Below, piece after piece: positions 13,283-22,836 of a stretch of 64,000 nucleotides of DNA. A program made the translations under genes and the position numbers. This stretch comes from Paralichthys olivaceus (lineage: Eukaryota; Chordata; Actinopteri; Pleuronectiformes; Paralichthyidae). Position 1 is the stretch's first letter. Every line of letters begins with the position of its first letter. Where the stretch lies: NCBI RefSeq assembly GCF_024713975.1, contig NC_091102.1:16269501-16333500 (forward strand), in the 5' to 3' direction. Below the pieces are notes generated by a model, which was not told the DNA's origin, did not search any database, and was given only the letters and a program-made list of their open reading frames with translations.

Positions 13283-14205
13283 AAAAATAAGACTACAGAA
13301 AACAACGCCTGCAGCTTCCAGTGGAACTACATTCTGCTGAGGAAAAAGTCCCATTCATACCCAACCCCCCCACAACTTCCTTCCTCATATTTTCTTTGAC
13401 AGTTCATTCAACTAAATGTGTTAAACTATGTGCGTTGCCCTGACCGGATTCCAAAGTTACTTTATTGTGAAAAAAAAGGAAATAAAGCAGGGGCAGCACA
13501 TTCCAGGATAAGATAGTTACAAGCAAGTTGTGACCGAGGGTGAAATTCCACACATTACATTATTTGGCTCGATTGTTTCATCCCCCCCACCTCCAAAGAG
13601 GAGGGTGTTGGTTTTAAATTACAACTTGCTTCGCACGCAACGTGTCTTTTTATGGTGGTTGTGTGACAACAGCAGATAGAGTTCAAAAGAGCGCACGCAA
13701 CACATGAACAGGCACGCATGTGTCTGCTTTTCAGGGGGGTGGGGGAGAGGGAACGGCCAAGTTAAACAAATCACGAATCAGTAGCTGCAAATGTGCATGG
13801 TCACCATGAGCTGCAGGACTTACCAGGTTATAGAGTCCAGAAAATAAATGAGAATACAATCAGAAATCAATGCAATGAAATGTACTTCCATGCTAAATTT
13901 AGTATGATAAATAAATGTATTAAACAAGTATTTTTTACAGTCACAAAAGACTAAAACCTTTTCCATTAGTTGGATAATTGTACTGTATGTGTACAATAAG
14001 AAATCAGTGTTATGTCACTTGTGAATGAATACCCCAAAACATGACGGGGGAAAGACAAACCAGGTCTCATTAGAGAATGGTTAACCAGAGACAAACTGAA
14101 TGGTAAACTTCTGCATACAAAATCCGATGGGAATATCCTTTCTCTCTGCCTTACATAACAGCCCGCCCACAACTGCAGCCTGAACTTCCTGCAGAATTTA
14201 AACAC

Positions 14206-14254
14206 ACACTCACTCACTCACTCACACAGACACACACACACACACACATATAAA
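14206..14254 (+). promoter_or_regulatory. UGT core promoter: TATA box beside a CTCA/CA repeat
   Basis: A CTCA/CA microsatellite (14206-14248) runs straight into TATAAA at 14249-14254. The start codon of the UGT lies 67 bases downstream, so transcription would begin near 14280, giving a short leader of about 40 bases. Confidence 0.6.
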
Positions 14255-14320
14255 GCCACTGTTGAGAGCAGGCACTCGTTGCTCTCACAACAAGGCAGCT
14301 TGCAGGACAGAGAAGAGGCA

Positions 14321-17300
14321 ATGGGTGGCAGGGTGTGGTTTCCTACACTAGGATTGGTGGCCTGGCTGTGCTTACTCAGTCTGGGGCCTGTTCAGGGGGG
14401 GAAGGTGCTGGTTATGCCTGCAGATGGGAGCCACTGGCTCAGCATGAAGATACTGGTGAAGGAGCTCATACGCAGGGGCCATGACATCCTGGTGCTGGTG
14501 CCCGAAAGCAGCCTGTTGATGAAAGAATCAGAGGACTACAAGACTGAGATATACCAAGTGTCATTCACCAAAGATGAAATGGATGCAACCTTGAAGGAGC
14601 TGACAGACGGACTGTTCCTCAAGCCACCAGGATTCACCGATTATTTTATTAATATAAAGCGTTTCGTCAACTTTACCTCGCTTCAGCTGAGAGGTTGTGA
14701 GAGTTTGCTACACAACCAGCCTCTAATGAGTCGAGTGAAGGGCATGGGCTTTGATATCGTGCTTACAGACCCCTTCATTCCCTGCGGAGCCATTGTGGCA
14801 CATATCTTTTCTATTCCAGTTGTCAATTTCCTGCGTGGTCTTCCGTGTGAGCTGGACATGAGGGCGAACAAGTGCCCCGCTCCTCCTTCATACGTTCCTG
14901 TGTCCCACTCTGGTAATACAAACATCATGACCTTCCCGAACAGAGTCAAAAACATGATCATGTCTGTTGTGGAGTCCTACTCATGCAGCTTACTCTTTGG
15001 CCACTATGATGAGATGATCAGCAGGAACTTGGGAAACAACATGGACTACAAAACTCTTCTCAGTCATGGGGCTGTCTGGCTTCTCAGATATGAATTTGCT
15101 TTTGATTGGCCCAGACCCCTTTTGCCAAACATGGTCTTAATTGGAGGCATCAACTGTGCAGAGAAGAAGAAGGATGCAACCTTGCCGGCGGTGAGTATGT
15201 AAGGAATGTCTGCCAGAGTAAACAAGCATGCAGCACATCTGGATTCACTTTTGGTAAATTCGGGCTTTGTAGTAAGTCTGACTAAAGCAAACATCTGCAA
15301 GGAAATCCAGAAAAGCTCCACCAATTAAAAGATTTGTAATTGCTCAAATTACTCCTAGTGATGACCCCACAGAGAATAACCGTCACACAATTGAGCAGCT
15401 TTCAAAGTGATATCTGATCCAGGACTCACTGCTGCTGGACGAGGGCCAGTCTTACCTAAGAAAAGAAGAAAGGGGAGGGTCCCTTTTGTTTTGACATATA
15501 TCAAGTACTCATTACAAGAGAAAGATTTGTTGGTATAGGCACAAATGAGATTCTAAGATTACTCCATTGAGTGGATCTATGCTGAAACCACATTGATCAG
15601 ATTAAGTTATATTTCTCACTTGCATGGTGTTTGTGTCAGCTCACATGGGAGTGAAATGCTGTACTACTACTAATCAGGGTGTAGTCACATTTAAAAACAA
15701 AATGAGACGGATTAAGACACAATATCCTTGTTGCATAAAAACATAAAACAGAAGTAATATACAGTATATTTAGCAATAATGAATGAAGGGAGATGATATA
15801 GAAAGAATGTAACAACGTTAAAGCTTGTGCTTGGGTCTCTGGCACTAGATTACCTGTTATTAAGAACATAAATCTCAACACACATCTAACTTTTCGTACA
15901 TTTTTGAGTGACTTTTTGTGTCTTCTTCAACCTCCCTGCAGGACTTGGAGGAGTTTATCAACGGCTCGGGAGAAGATGGATTTATTGTCTTCTCTCTGGG
16001 CTCAATGGTGCCCAACATGCCCGAGGAGAAGGCTCAACACTTCTTAGATGCTTTTCGGCAAATTCCTCAAAGGGTAACAATAAAGCTCACTCTCCTTACA
16101 TTCAACAACTCCCTTTATGAGGCCGCTCTCTGTATGTTAGCTTTCTAAGCACCTAGTACAAACATTTACTCATTACCGACCCAGAGACTTTCATGCTATG
16201 CTCTAATCTGGTTGACCTGTAGGACTTTGTCCCCTGTCTTGCCTTAATGCCAACATGCCACTCCAATTTAAAGATGTTCCTGCATATTAAGAGTTATTAT
16301 TTATGTTGCAGGTTGTGTGGAGATACGCTGGAGACCCACCTAAGGGTGTACCCAAAAACGTCAGACTAATGAAGTGGCTACCTCAGAAAGATCTTCTTGG
16401 TGTGTTTACTTAATTAATACATTTTTGTATAAAGATGTGTGCCAAACTGCATGTTATCTCTAAAATTATTTGTAAAATTGTAAATGTGTACATTTGTTTC
16501 TTTTTGAAAAACTTTTAACACAAAATGGATTTCATTTTAACTTAAGTGTAATTTTAGAAAGTTATTGTTGTACATTATGATATATGGCCTTTACCTTTAA
16601 ATTAAATGTAACTTTTCATCTGCTCCTCAGCTCATCCTCGGGTTAAACTCTTGATCACTCATGGAGGAAGCCACAGTGTCTACGAGGGGATCTGCAACGC
16701 TGTGCCCATGTTGATGTTTCCGCTGTTTGCAGAACAGGGGGACAACGGGATTCGCTTGAAGTCGCGCGGTGCCGCAGAGACACTTAATATATTTGACCTG
16801 ACGAGTGACAAACTATTGGCTACATTAAATAAACTCCTCCATAATAAAAGGTAAGACAACTAGATGTTATTTAAGGAGAACAGCTGGTGAAAATATGAAT
16901 TTACAAATAGAAATTTAAACAAAAATTTGATAGAATTGGTTGTTTGTGAAAGAATACCTGTCTTTCAATGTCGCTGTGTGCAGTTCATGGAGATTTTTGC
17001 CCTCAGCACAGCTCCACTCAGCTTCAAGCTGCAGAGGTCTGATCAGCATGTATAAGTCAGAAGACCTCTGTGGTTGGCAACCCACACACACTTAAAAATA
17101 CAACTGTTTCTATGTTTAAAAAATGATATATTAAATTTCAGCTTTTAGCATAAGTTGTAAGTAGTAATTATTTCAAGGAATATAACTTTCTAAACTCTTT
17201 TCATTATTGTACTTTGTTAATGTAGCTGATAAACTCTACATTCTATGGTATTTTGACACTTTCTATTGCTCTCCTTGTCAAAAGTAATAAGTGTTAATAA

Positions 17301-17435
17301 GTGGTGAGTGGTAGTGGTAAGTTATAATACACTTTGATTTATTTAATTCTGCAAATAATTACATTTAACTGTATCTATGTTACATAGACAAAATAAATAT
17401 TTTAGTAAAAGTTTGCATGAGCACCAGAAACTTTG

Positions 17436-17467
<32 letters not shown>

Positions 17468-18341
17468 GAGAATATCTGGTGCACACTGGAGGCCTCCATA
17501 TAAAAATGACAAAGACAAGACATGAGTTGGTTGTGTTATATTTCAACCTTTTACTTTCAAATAACGATGCAAAAATGCATTTTGAAGTCTTCTGTTCCGG
17601 CGCAAGGGATTCACCTGTTTTATAAAAGTAATGACTGATTTTTAATCAAGGACAAAGACGGCACCTAAATTTCATTGTACACTGTCACATTGTTACAGTG
17701 ACGATACAGATTTCTGATTCTGACAAAGAAATGGGCCACTCCACGGATGTGTGGTGCACCAGAAACTAAACCTTGTGGTGCAAATGAAAAACACTCTGCT
17801 GCTCAAACAAAGCCTCTGGTGTGCAATGGAAACTTTTGTGTGAATATAAAAAAAATGTGTGACCCTTGAGACCTCTGTAATATCCTGTTTGAACAGTTTA
17901 TTGTTGTTTTTAATAGTCTTTATGGTGTATGCTGTTATTATATTTTCATCCAGACATAATTCTTTTACATTACTACTTAGTACATTTTAAAAAATGATAA
18001 ATGATAATTACAAACTGGAGATCATACTCTTGACTTTTTACTTCCTCTCCTCCCTCAGTTACAAAGAGAAGATAGTGGAGCTGTCTCAGATACACCTGGA
18101 CCGACCCATTCCGCCTCTGGACCTGGCTGTTTTCTGGACCGAGTTCGTCATTAGACACAAAGGAGCAGCACACCTGAGAGTAGCTGCACACGACCTGAAC
18201 TGGATTCAGTACCACAGCCTGGACATCATTGGTTTTATTCTCGTCATCCTCCTGACTGTTCTGTGGGTGACGCTGAAATGCTGTTTGTTCTGCACCCACA
18301 GGTGTTGCAGAAGGGCAACTGCAAAGACAAAATCAGAGTAG
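14321..18341 (+). CDS. UDP-glucuronosyltransferase, UGT1-type, five exons
   Basis: Transfers glucuronic acid from UDP-glucuronate to small lipophilic molecules, anchored in the ER membrane with its catalytic face in the lumen. Coding exons: 14321-15190, 15942-16073, 16312-16399, 16631-16850, 18059-18341; joined frame 530 aa. Exon sizes 132/88/220 equal those of the shared exons 2-4 of mammalian UGT1A. The start was chosen at 14321, not the in-frame ATG at 14279, because the signal peptide (about residues 1-25) follows it directly. Visible: acceptor-site His38 (GSHW), Asp150 (LTDPF), N-glycosylation site Asn117, UGT signature around residues 356-402, a C-terminal membrane helix (about 490-512) and a KTKSE tail fitting KXKXX ER retention. 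Odd: the usual Asp of the donor-binding Asp-Gln pair is Glu398, and Ser379 replaces the usual Gly. Intron 4 (16851-18058) carries a (CA)n and an old repeat tail. Family certain; orthology to a named fish gene not assigned. Confidence 0.93.
17436..17462. repeat. (CA)n microsatellite in UGT intron 4
   Basis: About 13 CA units read directly. Confidence 0.95.
17640..17735 (+). repeat. 3' tail of a decayed retroelement in UGT intron 4
   Basis: Ends in AAATTTCATTGTACACTGT followed by GATTTCTGATTCTGAC, a degenerate form of the TTCTGATTCTGA tail seen on many fish LINE/SINE copies. A better preserved relative is at 24930-25187. Confidence 0.5.
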
Positions 18342-18903
18342 TTTATTTGGTTTTAATAATCTGTGATGAATTGTAAAATCTCAACTAAAGTGCTGGAACT
18401 ACACGGTCTTCAAACATGAAGCTGATTGATTGACTGAAGCCGACTCAACTAAGCTGTAGACACCTCCTGACACTGTGTGTTCTCTGGTTGCTAGACTCCT
18501 TTTTGTTTTGTACAGACAGCTACATTTCTCACCTGTTTGACTTGACATTTATCTGCAGGAAGGCACGGTATTTGAAATACTACCTGAAACCAATTGTGTT
18601 CACGATTGTTTACTGGTTCTTTTTTAGCACCAAGCCTTCTAGCATCCCCTGTACTGTTAATACCAGCTCCACCATTAAGCTATTGTGTACTGTGCACTGT
18701 TCTGTCTGTCTGTGTGAGGACCAAATAACTTTTCATCAGGGTGAACACACGGCAGTTATTCTGTAGCAAACATTAACCTTTCCTTAGATTACAAGTATTT
18801 TAATTGAGACAATTATAAGTCATGAGAACTGTATTGAGTTATTCTTCATAAGACTCAGTGCTGAGCAATGAGAGGTCGCAAACATCTTCCACTTCACAAT
18901 AAA
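18342..18903 (+). terminator. UGT 3'UTR with polyadenylation signal
   Basis: AATAAA at 18898-18903 lies 557 bases after the UGT stop codon; cleavage is expected shortly after. A 92-codon frame inside (18488-18766) is taken as untranslated. Confidence 0.55.
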
Positions 18904-20186
18904 AGTTGAATGTGCTGACATTATGCTTCTGTACCTGGTAACAGGGATCTCTATTATTGCAATTTAAAGGCATCATTTAAACTGACAGGTATTGATTTGG
19001 ATACTACTATGCTTCTGTCTAGTGGACAGTAGAAATAATACTTAAACTATATATACAACTATTTCTTCTCGTTTTATTTTTCAATTTAAACAACTCTCAA
19101 GGAGAAAAAAATGATTTTGTCGTGTCCAAATCTTCGGAGCCCTGTCCTGAAGTTTTTATAAACCATAAATCTTAATATATATTCATCGTTGCATCGTATT
19201 TGATGTTGAACCCCCATCCTGTTTCGTTGTTGACAACTCCCTGTCTGAATATACTCCCTCATCTCTCCCCCTTTTATTCTTAAACTCACCTTACAATGCC
19301 CCTTACCCTTATCTTAAGTTGATCAAACCTGGAAGCCCCTTCCTGCCCCCTGTTTATTTGACCCCTGAGGCTCTGAGATTGTAAATCCTTTCTTTCTTCC
19401 CTATTGACCCTGCTGTAATCACGGCACAATGTCTGTATCCATTGATCATGGCCACATTTGCATGCAGCCTGATCACCGCCCTCTCCGCCCTCTCTGTCCC
19501 TCTGTCCTTCACTCTGGGATGGTTTACCGTCTCAGATACGTTCAGCACAACAGACTCACCCTATTCTGAAATACTGATAAAATCACACTACAGCCAACTC
19601 TACAACTGGTTGATTTTTCTTCAACACTCTAGTTTATAAAAAGACACTTAAGTGTGACGGGTTACACGGACATGAAGACTAGTAATGTGTGGTGTTGTGT
19701 TTTGAGGCATACAACTCCTCACTAGAATGTTTCTTCATCTGTTGAAAGTAAAAACACATTAACTATTAAGAGCTTATGTTAATGGCTTAAATGGATCACT
19801 AATCCTTCCCCAGATGCTGCACCAGGGTCCACAAAGGACATGTTGCAGGTCTGCTGGAGATGTGTGTCCAATCTGCACAGTAAAATACATTTAAACATGT
19901 AAATCTGTCTTTTGACAAATTGTCAAATTAATTTTGGCATAGAAGTAAGAACATTATTTTAGTGTGTGAGGTGGAGACACTCATTGTAGTTAATGTGACC
20001 AAGTTTCCACTCACTTCCTCACCCCTTAGATTAAAATAGATAAAGAATCATCAAGCATGAAAAAACACTGTAACTATCTAACTATGGACTTTTTATTCAA
20101 CTAGATGGGACAACGAGGACCTAAACTTCTGTCCACAAATATGACCTTTTATTTCCATGTGTAAAGGCACACTTAGGCAATCAGTG
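18904..20186. other. intergenic spacer between UGT and serine protease
   Basis: AT-rich sequence with no recognised gene, RNA or repeat. Short frames (64-67 codons) show no protein-like features. Confidence 0.5.
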
Positions 20187-20193
20187 TATAAAA
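20187..20193 (+). promoter_or_regulatory. TATA box of the serine protease gene
   Basis: TATAAAA 258 bases before the start codon; transcription would begin near 20217 with a leader of roughly 230 bases that contains a short upstream ORF (ATG at 20222). Confidence 0.45.
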
Positions 20194-20444
20194 GACACAA
20201 GTTCTTCACTTTTAGATTGTGGATGATTTAACATCTATGCTGTGTCCCAACTCAAACCATAACTTGACAGTTTATCTGTTTACGGTAAAGGGGTCTCACT
20301 CGTGCTGCAGTAAACAACACCTCTGTGCGATGGTTTTAACACTTGCTCACAGTTTCCTTTGTGGGAGGCGGAGGTTCGAATTTAAAAGATGTGCAGGTGG
20401 GGTGTGCAGCCCCAGTCAGACCGTTCAACTTTTACTTCTTCACA

Positions 20445-22291
20445 ATGATTCAAACATTCTGCATCATACTTTTCTTTCAGTTGTTCTCTCTAAATGGTAA
20501 GATGATTCAATTCATTTCTAGTAATAATATAATAAAGATATAGTCGAGTATAGAAAGTATAATATGATAATGTTTTTAGGGATCATAGCTGATTTTACCA
20601 AACCTTTTAATGTCTCCAGATTATGTACTATTATTATTCATCCTATGATAGTAATGATAATAATTTGATGGCTGAGGGTTTTGTATTTTGTAATCTGTGT
20701 ATTAATTTGCCCCCTTTCTTCACATCAGGGGCAACTGAGAGCGGCATCATCGGTGGTAAAGTCTCAAAGCCTCATTCTAGACCCTACATGGCATCGCTCC
20801 AGTTTAATGGAAACCACTCATGTGGTGGGTTCCTTGTTCGGGAGGACTTTGTTCTGACAGCAGCTCACTGCAAAAAGTGAGTTTATTTTGGACCAGTGCT
20901 TAATCATAGATAACTTTTAGTTTCAGGTATAAGTCAGAGCTGTGCATAGTTAAGTTTGTCATTTACAGAGGAGTTGTTGGTGATTACTTTCAATTGACAA
21001 ACATAAATGTTGTATCAGTGATACAACATGATATTACTTACATGTGTATGTGTTTTATAACTTAAGGTTTTAAATAATAAATGTATTTCCACCTTTTGAA
21101 ATTCAATTTGTATTCATCATAAACCTCACCTTCAATGTTTTAGTCCCTTTTAACGGTTTCTTATTATTTGTATTTGAATTGTTTGGCTTTTTGAATAAGA
21201 ATACCGTGTATTATTATTTAACTGTGTAATAGTGTTAACTTCATAATAACTGAATATAATATTTTGTCCTCTGGTTTGACAGTCCTCAGCAGATGATGGT
21301 GGTTCTCGGTGCACATGACATAAGCAAGAAAGAAAAAAGTCAGCAACATCTCCAAGTGGAAAGATTCTTCATACATCCGAAGTTCAATGAAGCAAACGAT
21401 TATGACATTATGCTGCTTAAGGTAAAGTAAAACAGTGTAAAAGTCCTTATCAAGGTTAATCTTAAGTGTTTGAACAGAATCAGAATCTCTGTTAAGCGTT
21501 TTGTGGCTTTTATCATCATGGGGTAAGTTTCACTTTGCCACCCTGTCACGCTCAAAAGGATTTCACACATTTGCAGTGAAGCGGGGGAGGGATGTAGGGG
21601 TGACGCACTTTACTTAAAAACTCAGTGTTGCATTAAGAGGATATAACCCACACACACACACACACACAATGTCAAGTCTAACAGAAGCTTTAATCATCTT
21701 TAAGGCACAATAAATAATGTAAATATAATTGCAGTGATTGCTCTGTTTTCTTACAGTTAAAAACCAAAGCAAAACTGAACAAATATGTGAAGCCCATTGG
21801 ATTATCTAAGAAAAAGGGGAAGACCCCCGCCAATGTTGCATGTGCCGTTGCTGGCTGGGGCAAAACAGCAGCCAAGGGGCCTGTCTCACATGTCCTAAGG
21901 GAAACCACGGAGAAGATCCAATTCAGCAGCGAATGCAAAAATATCTGGAAGGAACACTTCATTACTGAACACATGATATGCACCAAGTTTAACAAAAAGA
22001 AGGGAGGACTTTGCCAGGTAATTGAACAGAACAGTAATAATGCAACGTTACAAAATTAAATAAATTAGTTTCTTTTATTTATGAAGAGCAATTGTCATCT
22101 TTCCACAATCAAGTCTTTCTCTTGCTTTTTTCGTGCAGGGGGATTCTGGTGGACCGCTGATCTGCAACAGCAAACCTCAGGGTATAACAGCTTTTACTGC
22201 CCTGGATCAGTGTGACAATCCCAAGTATCCTCATGTCTTCACAAGCATTAATTTCTTTCTCCCCTGGATCAAGAAAACCATGCAGGGGTAG
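20445..22291 (+). CDS. granzyme / mast-cell-protease-like serine protease, five exons
   Basis: Secreted chymotrypsin-fold (S1A) protease of the granule type. Coding exons: 20445-20496, 20729-20876, 21283-21421, 21757-22017, 22139-22291; joined frame 250 aa, and the five-exon, phase-matched structure is that of granzymes. Signal peptide about residues 1-18, short propeptide, then the mature start IIGG (residues 24-27) followed by a [12 protein letters not shown] stretch typical of the granzyme/mast-cell group. Catalytic triad: His64 (TAAHC), Asp109 (NDYDIMLL), Ser203 (GDSGGP). Cysteines for the usual disulphides are present, including the 191-220 pair that granzyme B lacks. The mature protein is lysine-rich (for example a KKKGK stretch), as in granule proteins bound to proteoglycan. 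S1-pocket residues are unusual: Gly at 189, Ala at 214, a bulky 216 and His at 226 by chymotrypsin numbering. Substrate cannot be named. Confidence 0.9.
21649..21668. repeat. (CA)n microsatellite in protease intron 3
   Basis: About 10 CA units read directly. Confidence 0.95.
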
Positions 22292-22358
22292 GGGAATGTT
22301 GAATGAGCCACTATTCAGAGGCCAAGAATTTGTCTTCACTTGATTATTAAGACAGCTT

Positions 22359-22364
22359 AATAAA
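22359..22364 (+). terminator. polyadenylation signal of the serine protease gene
   Basis: AATAAA 68 bases after the stop codon. Confidence 0.7.
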
Positions 22365-22836
22365 GCAAAATTCAAATTAATTTAGCTCGAAAAAGGAAAG
22401 TGTTATATGTGAATGTTTTGCAAAGGTATGAAAAAAAAATCACAGTTGCTTCTATTAGAAAGATTTAGTTACAAAGAATTTTTGGAATATGGTTGTTCAA
22501 CCTAAAATAATAAAAGTAGCTATAGGATGTTCCTGTGTCCTTCCTTTCTTTGCTCGAGCGTGTCTCTTCATTCCTGCAAATCTCTTTTTGAAAGATTTCT
22601 GTGCAAGTTTTGTCAACTATGTACATATTGAGTCTGTAACTCATTTAAAAACTGTCTTTTCAGTAGCATAGGTCTGAGTCATTTCTGGATGAACATGTGT
22701 GTAAGGTTCATGTGGATGGTACACCATTTTGCAGAAGAGGGCAGATAGAGAAAGTATTTCAGTGAGTGTGGTGGTTGTGGTGGAGAAGCCCCCACACACA
22801 CTCTGTACAGACCACCGCTGTAGTGTTCACGTCTTG

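Larger units (their letters stand above)
9131..14205. other. intergenic region with microsatellites and old repeats
   Basis: No gene recognised. Contents: (TG)n at 9771-9808, (CA)n at 10342-10363, decayed fish repeats at about 12672-12900 and 12921-13282, and AT-rich filler. A 61-codon minus-strand frame at 11603-11788 encodes a hydrophobic segment and is discussed under findings. No extra UGT first exon is visible. Confidence 0.6.

Noticed and set aside
14279-14320. Upstream in-frame ATG of the UGT as the start
   Set aside because: It would add 14 polar residues before the signal peptide and lies at the expected start of transcription; 14321 fits the family.
18488-18766. 92-codon frame after the UGT stop
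   Set aside because: Inside the UGT 3'UTR, ahead of its AATAAA, with no domain similarity.
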